Of a stretch of 64,000 nucleotides of DNA, positions 14,536 to 24,394 are shown piece after piece. Position 1 is the stretch's first letter. Each line of letters starts with the position of its first letter. The notes under the pieces are model-generated. The model searched no databases, was not told the origin of the DNA, and saw only the letters and a program-made list of their open reading frames with translations. Position numbers and translations under genes: made by a program. Origin of the DNA: Antrodiella citrinella (Eukaryota; Basidiomycota; Agaricomycetes; Polyporales; Steccherinaceae); assembly GCA_004802725.1 (NCBI GenBank), contig SGPM01000056.1:43112-107111 (forward strand), in the 5' to 3' direction.

Positions 14536-14542
14536 TATATAA
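14536..14542 (+). promoter_or_regulatory. TATA box of the HSP70 gene
   Basis: TATATAA lies 93 bp upstream of the HSP70 ATG and just downstream of the heat-shock element. A pyrimidine-rich leader (14575-14625), typical of highly expressed fungal genes, follows. Confidence 0.75.
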
Positions 14543-14634
14543 TCTGAGGGGTCCACCCCTCGCAGCCCCTTAACTTTTTTGTTCACTTTCATCTCCTTTC
14601 ATATCTCTCTCACCTCTCATACTCTACTGCAAAA

Positions 14635-15253
14635 ATGGCTGGAAAAGCTATTGGTATTGATTTGGGTACCACCTACTCGTAAGTTTCACTTTTCTTCATC
14701 TCGCCACCAGATCTCTCAAATCTTTTTTTCTTTGTACAGATGTGTCGGTGTCTGGCAAAACGACCGTGTCGAAATCATTGCCAACGACCAGGGTAACCGA
14801 ACAACACCCTCGTATGTGTCCTTCTCCGACAACGAGCGGTTGATCGGTGATGCCGCCAAGAACCAAGTCGCGATGAACCCCCACAACACCGTCTTCGACG
14901 CGAAGCGTCTGATCGGTCGCAAGTTCAGTGATGCTGAGGTCCAGTCCGATCTCAAGCACTTCCCTTTCAAGGTCATCGACAAGGCTGGCAAGCCTTACAT
15001 GAAGGTTTCCTACCGTGGTGAGGAGAAGGAATTCGTAAGTTCTCGTTTCTACTTTTCCAGATCTATTTGTACTTATTTCTTTGTATAGTCGCCCGAGGAA
15101 ATCTCCTCCATGGTTCTGCTCAAGATGAAGGAGACCGCTGAGTCATACCTCGGTACGACCGTCAACAACGCTGTCGTCACCGTTCCCGCGTACTTCAACG
15201 ACTCCCAGCGTCAAGCTACCAAAGACGCGGGAACCATCTCTGGTCTTAACGTC

Positions 15254-15285
<32 letters not shown>

Positions 15286-16814
15286 CATTGCCTACGGTCT
15301 GGATAAGAAGACCGTTGGTGAGCGTAACGTCTTGATCTTCGATCTCGGAGGAGGAACCTTCGATGTGTCTTTGTTGACCATTGAGGAGGGTATCTTCGAA
15401 GTCAAGGCCACCGCCGGTGACACTCACTTGGGTGGTGAGGATTTCGATAACCGTCTCGTGAACCACTTCGTCCAGGAGTTTAAGCGCAAGAACAAGAAGG
15501 GTAAGCTTCGAAATTCTTTCATCCTCGATCAAGTTTCTTACAATCATTTCAATTTCTAGATCTCTCTTCCAACCCCCGTGCTCTCCGTCGTCTTCGTACT
15601 GCCTGCGAGCGTGCCAAGCGCACTCTCTCTTCTGCCACTCAGACCTCCATCGAGATCGACTCCCTCTTCGAGGGTATTGACTTCTACACCTCGCTCACCC
15701 GTGCTCGTTTCGAGGAGCTGTGTCAGGATCTCTTCCGCTCCACCCTCGAGCCGGTTGAGAAGGTCCTCCGTGACTCCAAGATTGACAAGGCCAACGTCCA
15801 CGAGATCGTCTTGGTCGGTGGATCCACTCGTATCCCCCGTGTTGTCAAGCTTGTGTCCGACTTCTTCAACGGCAAGGAGCCGAACAAGAGCATCAACCCC
15901 GATGAGGCTGTCGCTTATGGTGCCGCCGTCCAGGCCGCCATTCTCTCTGGTGACACCTCCGAGAAAACCCAGGACCTGCTCCTCCTCGATGTTGCCCCTC
16001 TCTCCCTCGGTATTGAGACTGCCGGCGGTGTCATGACCGCGCTCATCAAGCGTAACACCACCGTCCCCACCAAGAAGTCTGAGATCTTCTCGACTTACTC
16101 CGACAACCAGCCCGGTGTGCTCATCCAGGTCTACGAGGGTGAACGTGCTCGTACCAAAGACAACAACTTGCTCGGAAAGTTCGAGCTCTCTGGTATCCCC
16201 CCTGCACCTCGTGGTGTTCCCCAGGTCGAGGTCACCTTCGATATCGACGCCAACGGTATCCTCAACGTCTCCGCATCCGACAAGACCACCGGCAAGTCGA
16301 ATCGTATCACGATCACCAACGACAAGGGTCGTCTGTCGAAGGAGGAGATCGAGCGCATGGTTGACGAGGCCGAGAAGTACAAGGGTGAGTCCAATTTCAC
16401 CGCTCTTGTGTCGACAATTTTACTGATGATTGTTCTATTCTAGCTGAGGACGAGGCCGCCGCTGCTCGTATCACTTCCAAGAACAGCCTCGAGTCATACG
16501 CGTACAACCTGCGCAACTCATTGACCGACGAGAAGCTCGCTGACAAGTTCGAGGCTACCGACAAGACCAAGCTCGAGACCGCCGTCAATGACGCCATCTC
16601 ATGGCTGGACAGCTCTCAGGAGGCCTCTAAGGAGGAGTACGAGGAGCGCCAGAAGGAGTTGGAGACTGTTGCCAACCCCATCATGCAGAAGCTGTACGCT
16701 GGTGCTGGTGGTGCACCTGGCGGCTTCCCCGGTGCTGGTGCGCCCGGTGGCGGTGCTCCCGGTGGCTTCCCTGGCGGTGGAGAGGACGGTCCTTCTGTTG
16801 AGGAGGTCGACTAA
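14635..16814 (+). CDS. SSA1: Cytosolic Hsp70 chaperone (Ssa type)
   Basis: Hsp70 folds nascent and stress-damaged proteins in the cytosol and delivers precursors to mitochondria and ER, using ATP and J-protein partners. The N terminus [15 protein letters not shown] is the first phosphate loop. [27 protein letters not shown] and [13 protein letters not shown] segments complete the actin-fold ATPase, followed by the substrate-binding domain. The C terminus is a Gly/Pro/Ala-rich linker ending in EEVD, the TPR co-chaperone docking tail of cytosolic Hsp70. Five exons separated by introns at about 14680-14739, 15034-15088, 15500-15559 and 16384-16443 give about 647 residues, the usual size. Third codon positions are strongly C-rich, consistent with high expression. 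Heat regulation is supported by the upstream element. The paralogue number within the Ssa subfamily cannot be assigned. Confidence 0.97.
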
Positions 16815-17106
16815 ATGTTCGGACATTCATGACTGTTGCTGGTGTATCCAAGATATGTTACGTGTTCTCATGACTGCAATGCTCGGTAGTGGATAGATAC
16901 AAAATAATCAATCGACCGCAACCATGTATTTTACGACGCATCTCTTCTAGATTGTTGTTTTCTTTTCTCTCTCATCATACTCTTTGCATGTACCGTCTTC
17001 ATGAGCATGAGTTGATGAGCACAAGGCTCTGATTAAGATCTGATTTTCTGCTGGCTGCGTATATAAAATCAAAACTACTGACGTTTGCTACGAACATACA
17101 AATTGC

Positions 17107-20100
17107 TTAGACCGCGCTGCTGGAAATCGCACTAGCAGAAATGACACTACTTGGAACCGCACTTGGAGAAACAACACTGCTGGGAACTGCACTCGCAGAC
17201 ACCGCACTGCTGGGAACGCTGTTGAGGATCACACTTCCTGACGCAGTCGACTTCAAGGCTCCTGCCGACACAGACCCTCCCGCGACGGGCCTATCAAGTT
17301 TGTTGGCACCTGAAAGCAGTCAACTCACGATGCCCCGCAAATGAACACGCCCTACGAATCGCTCACCAGCTTTCACGTTGAAGACAGCACTCGCGAAACT
17401 ATCCAAGTTCGCCGTGCTGATGTTGCGCATCGCGTAGTACGTCGCCTTCACGTTCTTCGGGTCGATCGTCAGCGTGAAGAACCCGCGGTAGGACAATTCG
17501 CTCCATTGCAAGTCGACATTCGCAGAGACAAGTGTCTGCTCGATGGGATCAGCGGCGGTGGGAGTGATACCTGTGCCGAAGGGCGAGCTAGACGTCACGG
17601 CTGTGCCTGCAAACTCGACGCCGATGCCCCCTTTGCCCGTGACGGGGTCGTAGGTCGTGGTGTCGTTGGGATCTGCGTCGTCGGAAAGGCGTATGAGATG
17701 GGATGAGGGCAGAGGAAGGAGACAGTGGTACGTACGAGCGAGGTCAGAGACCCAGTTGGCGTGGCTGTCTCCTGATAGAATCAGAGTGTTGCTGATCTTG
17801 CCAGTGTAGAGATGGTCAAGGATACGCTCCCTGTTCGCGCGATATCCGTCCCAGGCATCCTATGTTTAATTAAAATTGGATGCATCTAGCTTCAGTTGTG
17901 TTGACTCAGACGTACGAAGTCAACTGAAGAGTACCACATTGTCAGTTAGACGTACATCTCGAATAGAAGAATTTCACGTACATACGCCAAGTTCATCTAA
18001 CTGACTGAACACGATCTGTTGACTGCACACTCCATGAACGACTATGATTTATGACAAAATGAACGTTTTACATACCCAACGATTCTCCAGGTTGCACCAC
18101 GAGACTGGGATTGAGTGAGCGTGTCATAGAACCCTACATGGTTTTTGTTAAATGTGACCTCCCAGTATGTGATATTGATGAAATCTGAACTGACACTTCT
18201 CTTGAGCTGCTCCCATTATCGATCGGTTCTGCACGGTGGCGGATAGCGTCTCAATGACTGTTGTCCAGTGTCAGAAACTCGGCCTTGGAAAATCAACAAC
18301 AAAGAGCAGCTCACAATCTGAATACAGGATGAATCAGCAACTTCAATCGCTGAATGCAAAGGAATGAGCTTACCAGTGTTGTAGTACAGCTATTGAATGA
18401 AGACACGTAAGTGATTGGAGTATGATAGGTTAGAAATAGCTCACATCCGTGATGTCGCGGTCATATTGACCTGAAGATCGAAGTGCCGGGTTCAAGATTC
18501 GCAGAGAATCCTTTCAAGTTGAGAACCTACGAGTGTCAAGCATTGTCAAGTCCTAGCATATTGTTTTTAGACGTCTATCATACAAGCTACGGCCATTGCA
18601 CTCACCAGGAGTTTTCCAATTTGGAAGTTTCGCCAGATACGAAGTTTGTCGTCTACGGCGACTTGACGGATCGGCATCCATTCATGGTACGCACGGACGG
18701 CAGCCATCTTCCTGTCGGTGAAACACGCACCAGATGGGGACCAGCTGCATCCTGTTGACGAGTCGTTGCTGTTGGCTGTACCTGCTTTCCACGATTGATC
18801 TGCCACCTAGAGCAAAGATATGTCAAGAACGTTAACCCGATCGCGACAATATAGAAATTTCAGTCGTACCTCATGATCGTCCTGAACGTGATATGAGGCA
18901 TTAGAAGATATAGTTGTATTTCGAAAGTTGGTCACGTACCCTGAACGATCGAGAGAATCAGCCACTCGTCGCGAAGTGGAGTACAAGGATCACTCACCAT
19001 ACTGTGATCCACGGGCCGGTCTCGTGTGCTGCTATGAGACTAACGTCCGTGCGGTATTGAGCCAACCGTTGACGATAATCTGCGATGGTCGCAAGTTCTC
19101 TGCCTAGTGTCTGCCTGCCAATTTTGGCACTGTGAGAGCGTGCTTTCTGTTAGCAAGCTTCCGAGTCATAGCTTGTTCAGGCCACGGCGTACCCATTTCC
19201 CACACTTTCGTATATCTGAGCCGATCCGACTCAGCGAAAATTTGGACGTAGAAGCGAACTTGAAAGAAGACATACGTAGTCACCGAGATGGATGAATACA
19301 TCGGCACTGGTGTTGTGGGCTGCGACACCGTACGCATTGAAGTAGCCTGAAGTTCAGTAGCAAGAGTCAGTGGCACTGCTCAGGCAAACAAAGCAAGAAG
19401 ACAGGACATACCAGACTGGTATTGCGAGCAACTGAATACTGCGAGGGTTAGCGGCTTTCCGCCATTCACAAGACTTGCCGGTGCTATAGTGAACCTAAGG
19501 AACTCTGTTTATCTCAACTTCTGAGATTGGACTTACTGTCTGGATGAGACAGTGTCCGAGTCGCGCCAATAGGACTGACAGTCTTGGGATTCGTACAGTC
19601 CGCGAATTGGTACCAATACTTCGTGTCAGCTTGCAATCCTGTCGCCTCAAATTTCACGGTGAAATCGACGTCGTAGGTGGTGAAGGCTTCTCCAGAATCA
19701 ATGGGTCGACCGATGAGCTTTTGGTTGTTGAATATCTTGAACGATACACAGACAGGCACGCTTTGGTCTGGAACCTCTCCTGAAGCGGTTGACACAGGAG
19801 CTGCTCGCGTCCATAGCAAAACCGAGGTGTCGAATGGGTCACCCTGTGGGTATCCGATATGTCAGAGTACGAAATTAACATGGGGACAGCATGCTGCTTA
19901 CACTGGCAACTGTATACCATCGTTCGAAAAGACTGAGAAATCAAAGAAAAGATATAACACGACAAAGGAAATACCTGAATGAGTAAAATTGATTCCACCA
20001 TTCCAGAGGAACGGCGCCTGGTAGGTTTACAGTGTCAGATGCTGATGGGTCAGGCATCACAGAGAGAATCACTTGCGTTGCTGAAGTCTCCGCCATAGAA

Positions 20101-20365
20101 TGTGGGGTAGGAGTCATCGGAGAAACCAGAGGAGTTAACCAACTGTCTCTTCGCATGTTGTATGTGGCGCGCTTGAATTGCTCGAGTATCGCGTTTGAAC
20201 TAGATACAACCAATATGAGCATGCATTCAGCCACAACAAAAGGCGGTGGATACCGACATGTGGTACATCGATGAAGGGTGACCGATACGCCAAATTGCGG
20301 TCAAGCAACTCGGTTGCATGGGTGAAACCCAGTGACAAAAGTACCGCTGCGAGAAGAAAACGCAT
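17107..20365 (-). CDS. Secreted PhoD-like alkaline phosphatase
   Basis: PhoD enzymes are metal-dependent phosphodiesterases/phosphomonoesterases outside the cell. The chosen ATG (20365) starts a signal peptide, MRFLLAAVLLSLGFTHA. Following exons give FSDDSYPTFYGGDF, APFLWNGGINFTHS, then GDPFDTSVLLWTRAAP and GLQADTKYWYQF of the N-terminal beta domain. The catalytic domain shows LTLAVFSCSQYQSGYFNAYG, ADVFIHLGDY, ELATIADYRQRLAQYRTD, HETGPWITVWDDHE and ILSGDSHANWVSDL, which carry the metal ligands. There are many short exons and some edges are approximate. The last intron (about 17321-17377) joins FNVKAG to ANKLDRPVAGG. After it the protein ends in a Ser/Ala/Val-rich tail with repeats of the type SAVPSSV and a TAA at 17107. 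I see no hydrophobic anchor signal. Confidence 0.85.
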
Positions 20366-21049
20366 CGTCAATACAATGACAGTGGATTGGAGCGTGGTCA
20401 AGCAATGCACAAGTTGCTTACTTTTATACCCTGCGGTCTGATACCAATCCGCGAGCAGCTATTGGAGAAACATCCTGTAGATTTCTCCCCTCAAGGCAGA
20501 TGACGCTATTCCAACTGTCACCAAGAACGCACGAATCCCGGCGGCGCCGTTTCGCGGATGACCGTTCACCGTGGTTCAAGAATGCAGCACATGCAACATT
20601 AGGGTGAAGCCACTTCTGTGCCCACGATGATGCTGCTAGCATGCACTCCATTGCGCACGTTGGTGGAGGTACGGCGATGATACGAGGAGAAGAGTGTGGC
20701 CTGGAGCACTGAGAAGTGGTCACGAACTCAACATGCTATGAAGAAGGCTTTTTGATGTCAAGGGAAAAATGCATGTTAGAGAGTTTCGGCAGTCGCCAAC
20801 GCCGCTTCTACGCAACGTGCAGCTAAATTTGTGTAGCCTTCGCCGGTTCGTATCGGTGAGACCAGGTCGCATGACATCGGGCGTTTCGTCCAGGTGACTT
20901 GTGTGAAGAATTGAGATGTATATTGTCTGCGGCAACCCGACAGCGTAATCGGCCTTACAACTTCTGCAAAGACTGCGTGATACCATATCGTACAAATCCA
21001 GATAACAGAAATGCTCGTACAAATTTTCAACTGATTCCAATCGACAGCT
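20366..21049. other. Intergenic region, nothing recognised
   Basis: This 684-bp gap lies between the PhoD start codon and the end of the aldolase-fold gene, both on the minus strand. It should contain the phosphatase promoter. Several open frames of about 90-100 codons are present but lack family resemblance or splice-supported extensions. Confidence 0.5.
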
Positions 21050-22224
21050 TCAAGCGGGCAACATTGCTACTTTGACCGATTGGCTGAACTTGAACCTGAC
21101 GTTCTCTCTGTGCTCCAGGATCTGGAACTGGGGTAATCCAGAGAACCAACCAGTCAATTCACTCCCAATAACTTTGTAGGTATATTCCGCATCCTTGTCG
21201 TCAATCTTGACTGTTGCACGACCAGTTCCTGCTGCAGCTGCATCAGCGAGCAGCTGAACTCGGCAGCTCTTCTCCAGGGCGATGAAGAAATGCACAGTTG
21301 CCTCGATAGATTTGGTGGCAACGAGAATACCGTGATTCTGAGGACAAAGTGAGTTATCTGTACACATTGTGTACGTTGATACGAACCTGGAGAATAGCGG
21401 CCTGCAAGGTATACGGGTCAGCCTGAATACCCACTGAACAACAGACATTGACTCACCTTCTTTGAGCCAATAGCTTGAGCAATGTGCTTGCCTTCTTCTT
21501 CGTCGAGAACTACACCTCCGAAAGAGGCGTACAAGGCGTGGTCCTGGGTTTCGTCAATACAAGCGCACAACACTAGGTAAGACGGGGTGACATACCTTGT
21601 AGAAAGCGCACGAATCTTGTGTGATGATGTCGAGTTCTTTACCCAACGCAGAGAATGCTCTGCCATAGACGGAGTGTGAGTGTGCCGCACACAAGACGTC
21701 CGGGCGGGCCAAATGAACTTGTGAGTGGATCATGAATGCGGCTGTATTTAGCATCTTAAATGGACCAGATTCCGGCAAAATCTTTCCATCGTGATCTACC
21801 AGCAGCAAATCGCCTGGCTGTATCAAGGAGAAATGTCTTCCCTATTCCACAAAGTAGGACGCTACGTTCAACATGACTGCGACCTCTACACGATCGATAA
21901 TGCTCACCAGAGGGTTCACCCAGAAACAATCAGGTCTGATATTGTCCCTCATGGTAATATGTCCTGCAACACCTTCGTCATAACCGAGGTGGCCTACACC
22001 GTGGAATGGCGTGAGTTCTGGCAGGGAATATAGCCAGTGGCGGACTCACCGAAGATACGAAAGGCTTGCGCAAGACGAAACTTCAACCACTCCCTCTCCT
22101 CTAATTTGTCTTCAAAGATGGGTGGATGAGGCATATAGCCACGAGCAGCCTTCGTTGAGGCTCCGTCGGCATCGATGAACTGGCTGTTACCCTTGACGTT
22201 GAGGGTTGCAGAGGCACCGGGCAT
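21050..22224 (-). CDS. Class II aldolase/adducin-fold protein, Mug14-like
   Basis: The protein has the class II aldolase/adducin N-terminal fold. Fission-yeast Mug14 is the closest family I recognise; its substrate is not established. ATG at 22224 begins MPGASATLNVKGNSQFIDAD. Spliced exons continue with EEREWLKFRLAQAFRIFG, GVAGHITMRDNIRPDCFWVN, IQPGDLLLVDHDGKIL, HSQVHLARPDVLCAAHSHSV, HALYASFGGVVLDEEEGKHI, and AAILQNHGILVATKSIEAT. The histidines in AAHSHS and QNHG are the expected zinc ligands, so a catalytic metal site is plausible. The C-terminal exon ends in FKFSQSVKVAMLPA with TGA at 21050-21052. Six or so exons give about 310 residues. Catalysis on a sugar phosphate is a family inference only. 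Confidence 0.85.
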
Positions 22225-22438
22225 TGTAAATCTGGCGAGATTGCGGGGGAAGCGGTGCTTATTTGAAATGGTCCGTTATATATTGCGGGGAAAGAATGAC
22301 CGGCTCCCGGATCGCTACTTCAACTTCAAGATTCACAAGCCGGCGCCATAGGGATCGCAGCGCAGTGATTGTACATGCAGACGTCGAGTGAACGGAAACG
22401 CTGCATGAAACGCGGGCATTGCTCAGCAAAGTCATGGG

Positions 22439-22446
22439 GGCAGTAT
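22439..22446. repeat. Target-site duplication, left copy
   Basis: GGCAGTAT directly precedes the left terminal inverted repeat, and the identical octamer follows the right one at 23786-23793. Confidence 0.8.
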
Positions 22447-23785
22447 AGGACCCGGCCATATGCAAACCTATGTCTCATCCGAAATACGGGTATTTTGGCC
22501 ATTTTCGGGGGCGCCTAATTTCCCTATTTTCCATCCTTTTCGGGTTTTCGGCACATAAGATCGAGCAAAATGGGTGAAATTCGGGCCGTTCGCAGATGAG
22601 ACCTGTATACACGTACTGGTTGTTGCAGACGTTCAAGAAAGTCATCATTTGCACCGTATAGCTTCGTGGCAAGAGCCTACAGGAATCAGAAGGGTACTAT
22701 CTTAAGCTGAAGGTATGTTTAAACATTCAACATTTCACTTTCTTGCCGGCGTCAGTCTGAACGACACTATCCGTTCCTCGCCGCTTTCGTCTCTTTCCTT
22801 CCTTCACCAACTCGGCATGAGCAGCGCAGAGTTCTGTTTGGAAGGATACCGCTAGCTGCAAGATACTGTTCAAATCGTTCGATGGTTTGAGCATCACAAG
22901 CCCAGGTCCAGCTACCATCACGGGGGCCATGGAGGACACCGAAGGACACATGGATTCCAGATTGAGGATGAGGGCCTCCGTATGGAGATACAGATAGCTT
23001 GAGGTTGGTTTTGCGCTCCCTGCAGGCGTAACGGCGAGAGGCGACAGGATATCTCCGTAGGGGACATAGACCTGCGCTACGAAGCGCGACAGGCGGGAGA
23101 TCGAGGAGCACGCGCTCACGTAGTTATGTGTGGGGTGTTTCCCGCCGCCTTTTTCGAACACCACAGCAACTATGACAAAGTAAGCACTCTCGTTCTAATT
23201 TTGAGCATGATGCACTAACCTTTACACAGATGAACTTTACCCATGTGAACGACCAGGACTGCCGCTCCCTCCATCAGCGGATGGTTCACATCCACTCCTC
23301 CGTCGTCCAACCGCCATGGCTACAAGATAGAGGTCTCCGCAGGTGGTGGAGATGGCGGATGGTACGCGTAGGACTGCTTGGCACTACTGGGACCCCAGCG
23401 GTGTTCAAATTTACTTGCCACGCCACAGACGGTATAGACTGTATAGGTGTATGCATAGTCAAAATCACACAGTTAGTTTCATTGTGATTGTAGCACTGGT
23501 GTCTGGTAGGAGTTGAGACTTCGGTTCATTCACGTCGGATACACGTCGTAGATATGTCAGGTCTAGCCGTGCGGCCCGTCATCCGTCTCTCCGTCCGGTC
23601 ACCCAACTTCGGGGAAAAGCGGATGTAGGCACGCTGTACGAGCCCTAAATTCGGGCCGCCCGAGGATCGAGCTTTGGGTCAATCCGGAGGCCAATTTCGG
23701 GGAACCGGCATGAAAGGTCGGCCCTTCGGGCCCTCAATTTCGGGTATTCTGACATAAGACCTCTGTGGGCATATGACCGGGTCCT
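22447..23785. mobile_element. Inverted-repeat DNA transposon, 1339 bp, probably non-autonomous
   Basis: The left end reads AGGACCCGGCCATATGC and the right end, on the opposite strand, AGGACCCGGTCATATGC: 16 of 17 bases match, immediately flanked by the same 8-bp duplication. Subterminal regions on both sides contain further related blocks built on AATTTCGGG/CCCGAAAT motifs and are GC-rich. There is no recognisable transposase. An 8-bp duplication is known for hAT, P and KDZ/Zisupton superfamilies; the terminal bases do not decide between them. The insertion lies between the aldolase-fold gene and NPR2. Confidence 0.8.
22727..23325 (-). CDS. Hypothetical spliced open frame inside the transposon
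   Basis: An uninterrupted frame (22727-23164) encodes a C-terminal part with PTHNYVSACSSISRLSRFVA and LILNLESMCPSVSSMAPV, ending in a basic tail. Directly upstream, an intron candidate (about 23168-23231, GT to AG) connects in frame to DDGGVDVNHPLMEGAAVLVV. No family is recognised and no convincing first ATG is visible, so this could be a captured host-gene fragment, a remnant of an element protein, or chance. It lies wholly within the inverted-repeat element. Confidence 0.3.
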
Positions 23786-23793
23786 GGCAGTAT
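23786..23793. repeat. Target-site duplication, right copy
   Basis: GGCAGTAT follows the right terminal inverted repeat and is identical to the octamer at 22439-22446. Confidence 0.8.
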
Positions 23794-24394
23794 ACCAATT
23801 TGGACCAAACGTTCATCCGTGTCGGCGCCCGATGCGAACATTGTCTATCTGTATGTCTCAGTATAAGCTTGAGTACTAGCGGTGGATATCATCGCATACC
23901 TGGGGACATTGTTCTGTTAGATCCTACGTTTGCGACGTATGTTGCCAATGTCGATTCTCGAATACGAGGTCAAGAGCCAGAGATTTTGATTTTATGAGTG
24001 CTGACGGGTAATAGAAAAGGACGCCTCGGAAATTGCCGGAGTATCCACAAGCCAACTTGGGCAACTGGAAGTTGGTTCGTTACCCTGACCCTACTTCAAG
24101 TAATCGCTCACAGGAAGCCGACATCTCTAGGGCAGTGGTGGTGCTCACTCCGTCCAAAACTGTTGCGGCTATCCAGCATTGAACCCTTCAGTACGACACA
24201 AGTAGTACACGAAAAGTTGTGAGCAATATCCAACCTCTCTCACATCTCTTGTCTATTGACAACTGACACAACGTTAACAAATAGTTCTGCACACTCCGAC
24301 TTGGAGTCTGCGGCGACACATAAAAGTATTGAATTTCAAATTAAATCTTACCTGGCGGTGGGTACTGACGTGTCTACCGTACCAGTTGCAACGC
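23794..24394. other. Region upstream of NPR2
   Basis: About 600 bp without a supportable gene. It begins directly at the transposon's right duplication and should contain the NPR2 promoter. No TATA box or known site stands out. Confidence 0.4.
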
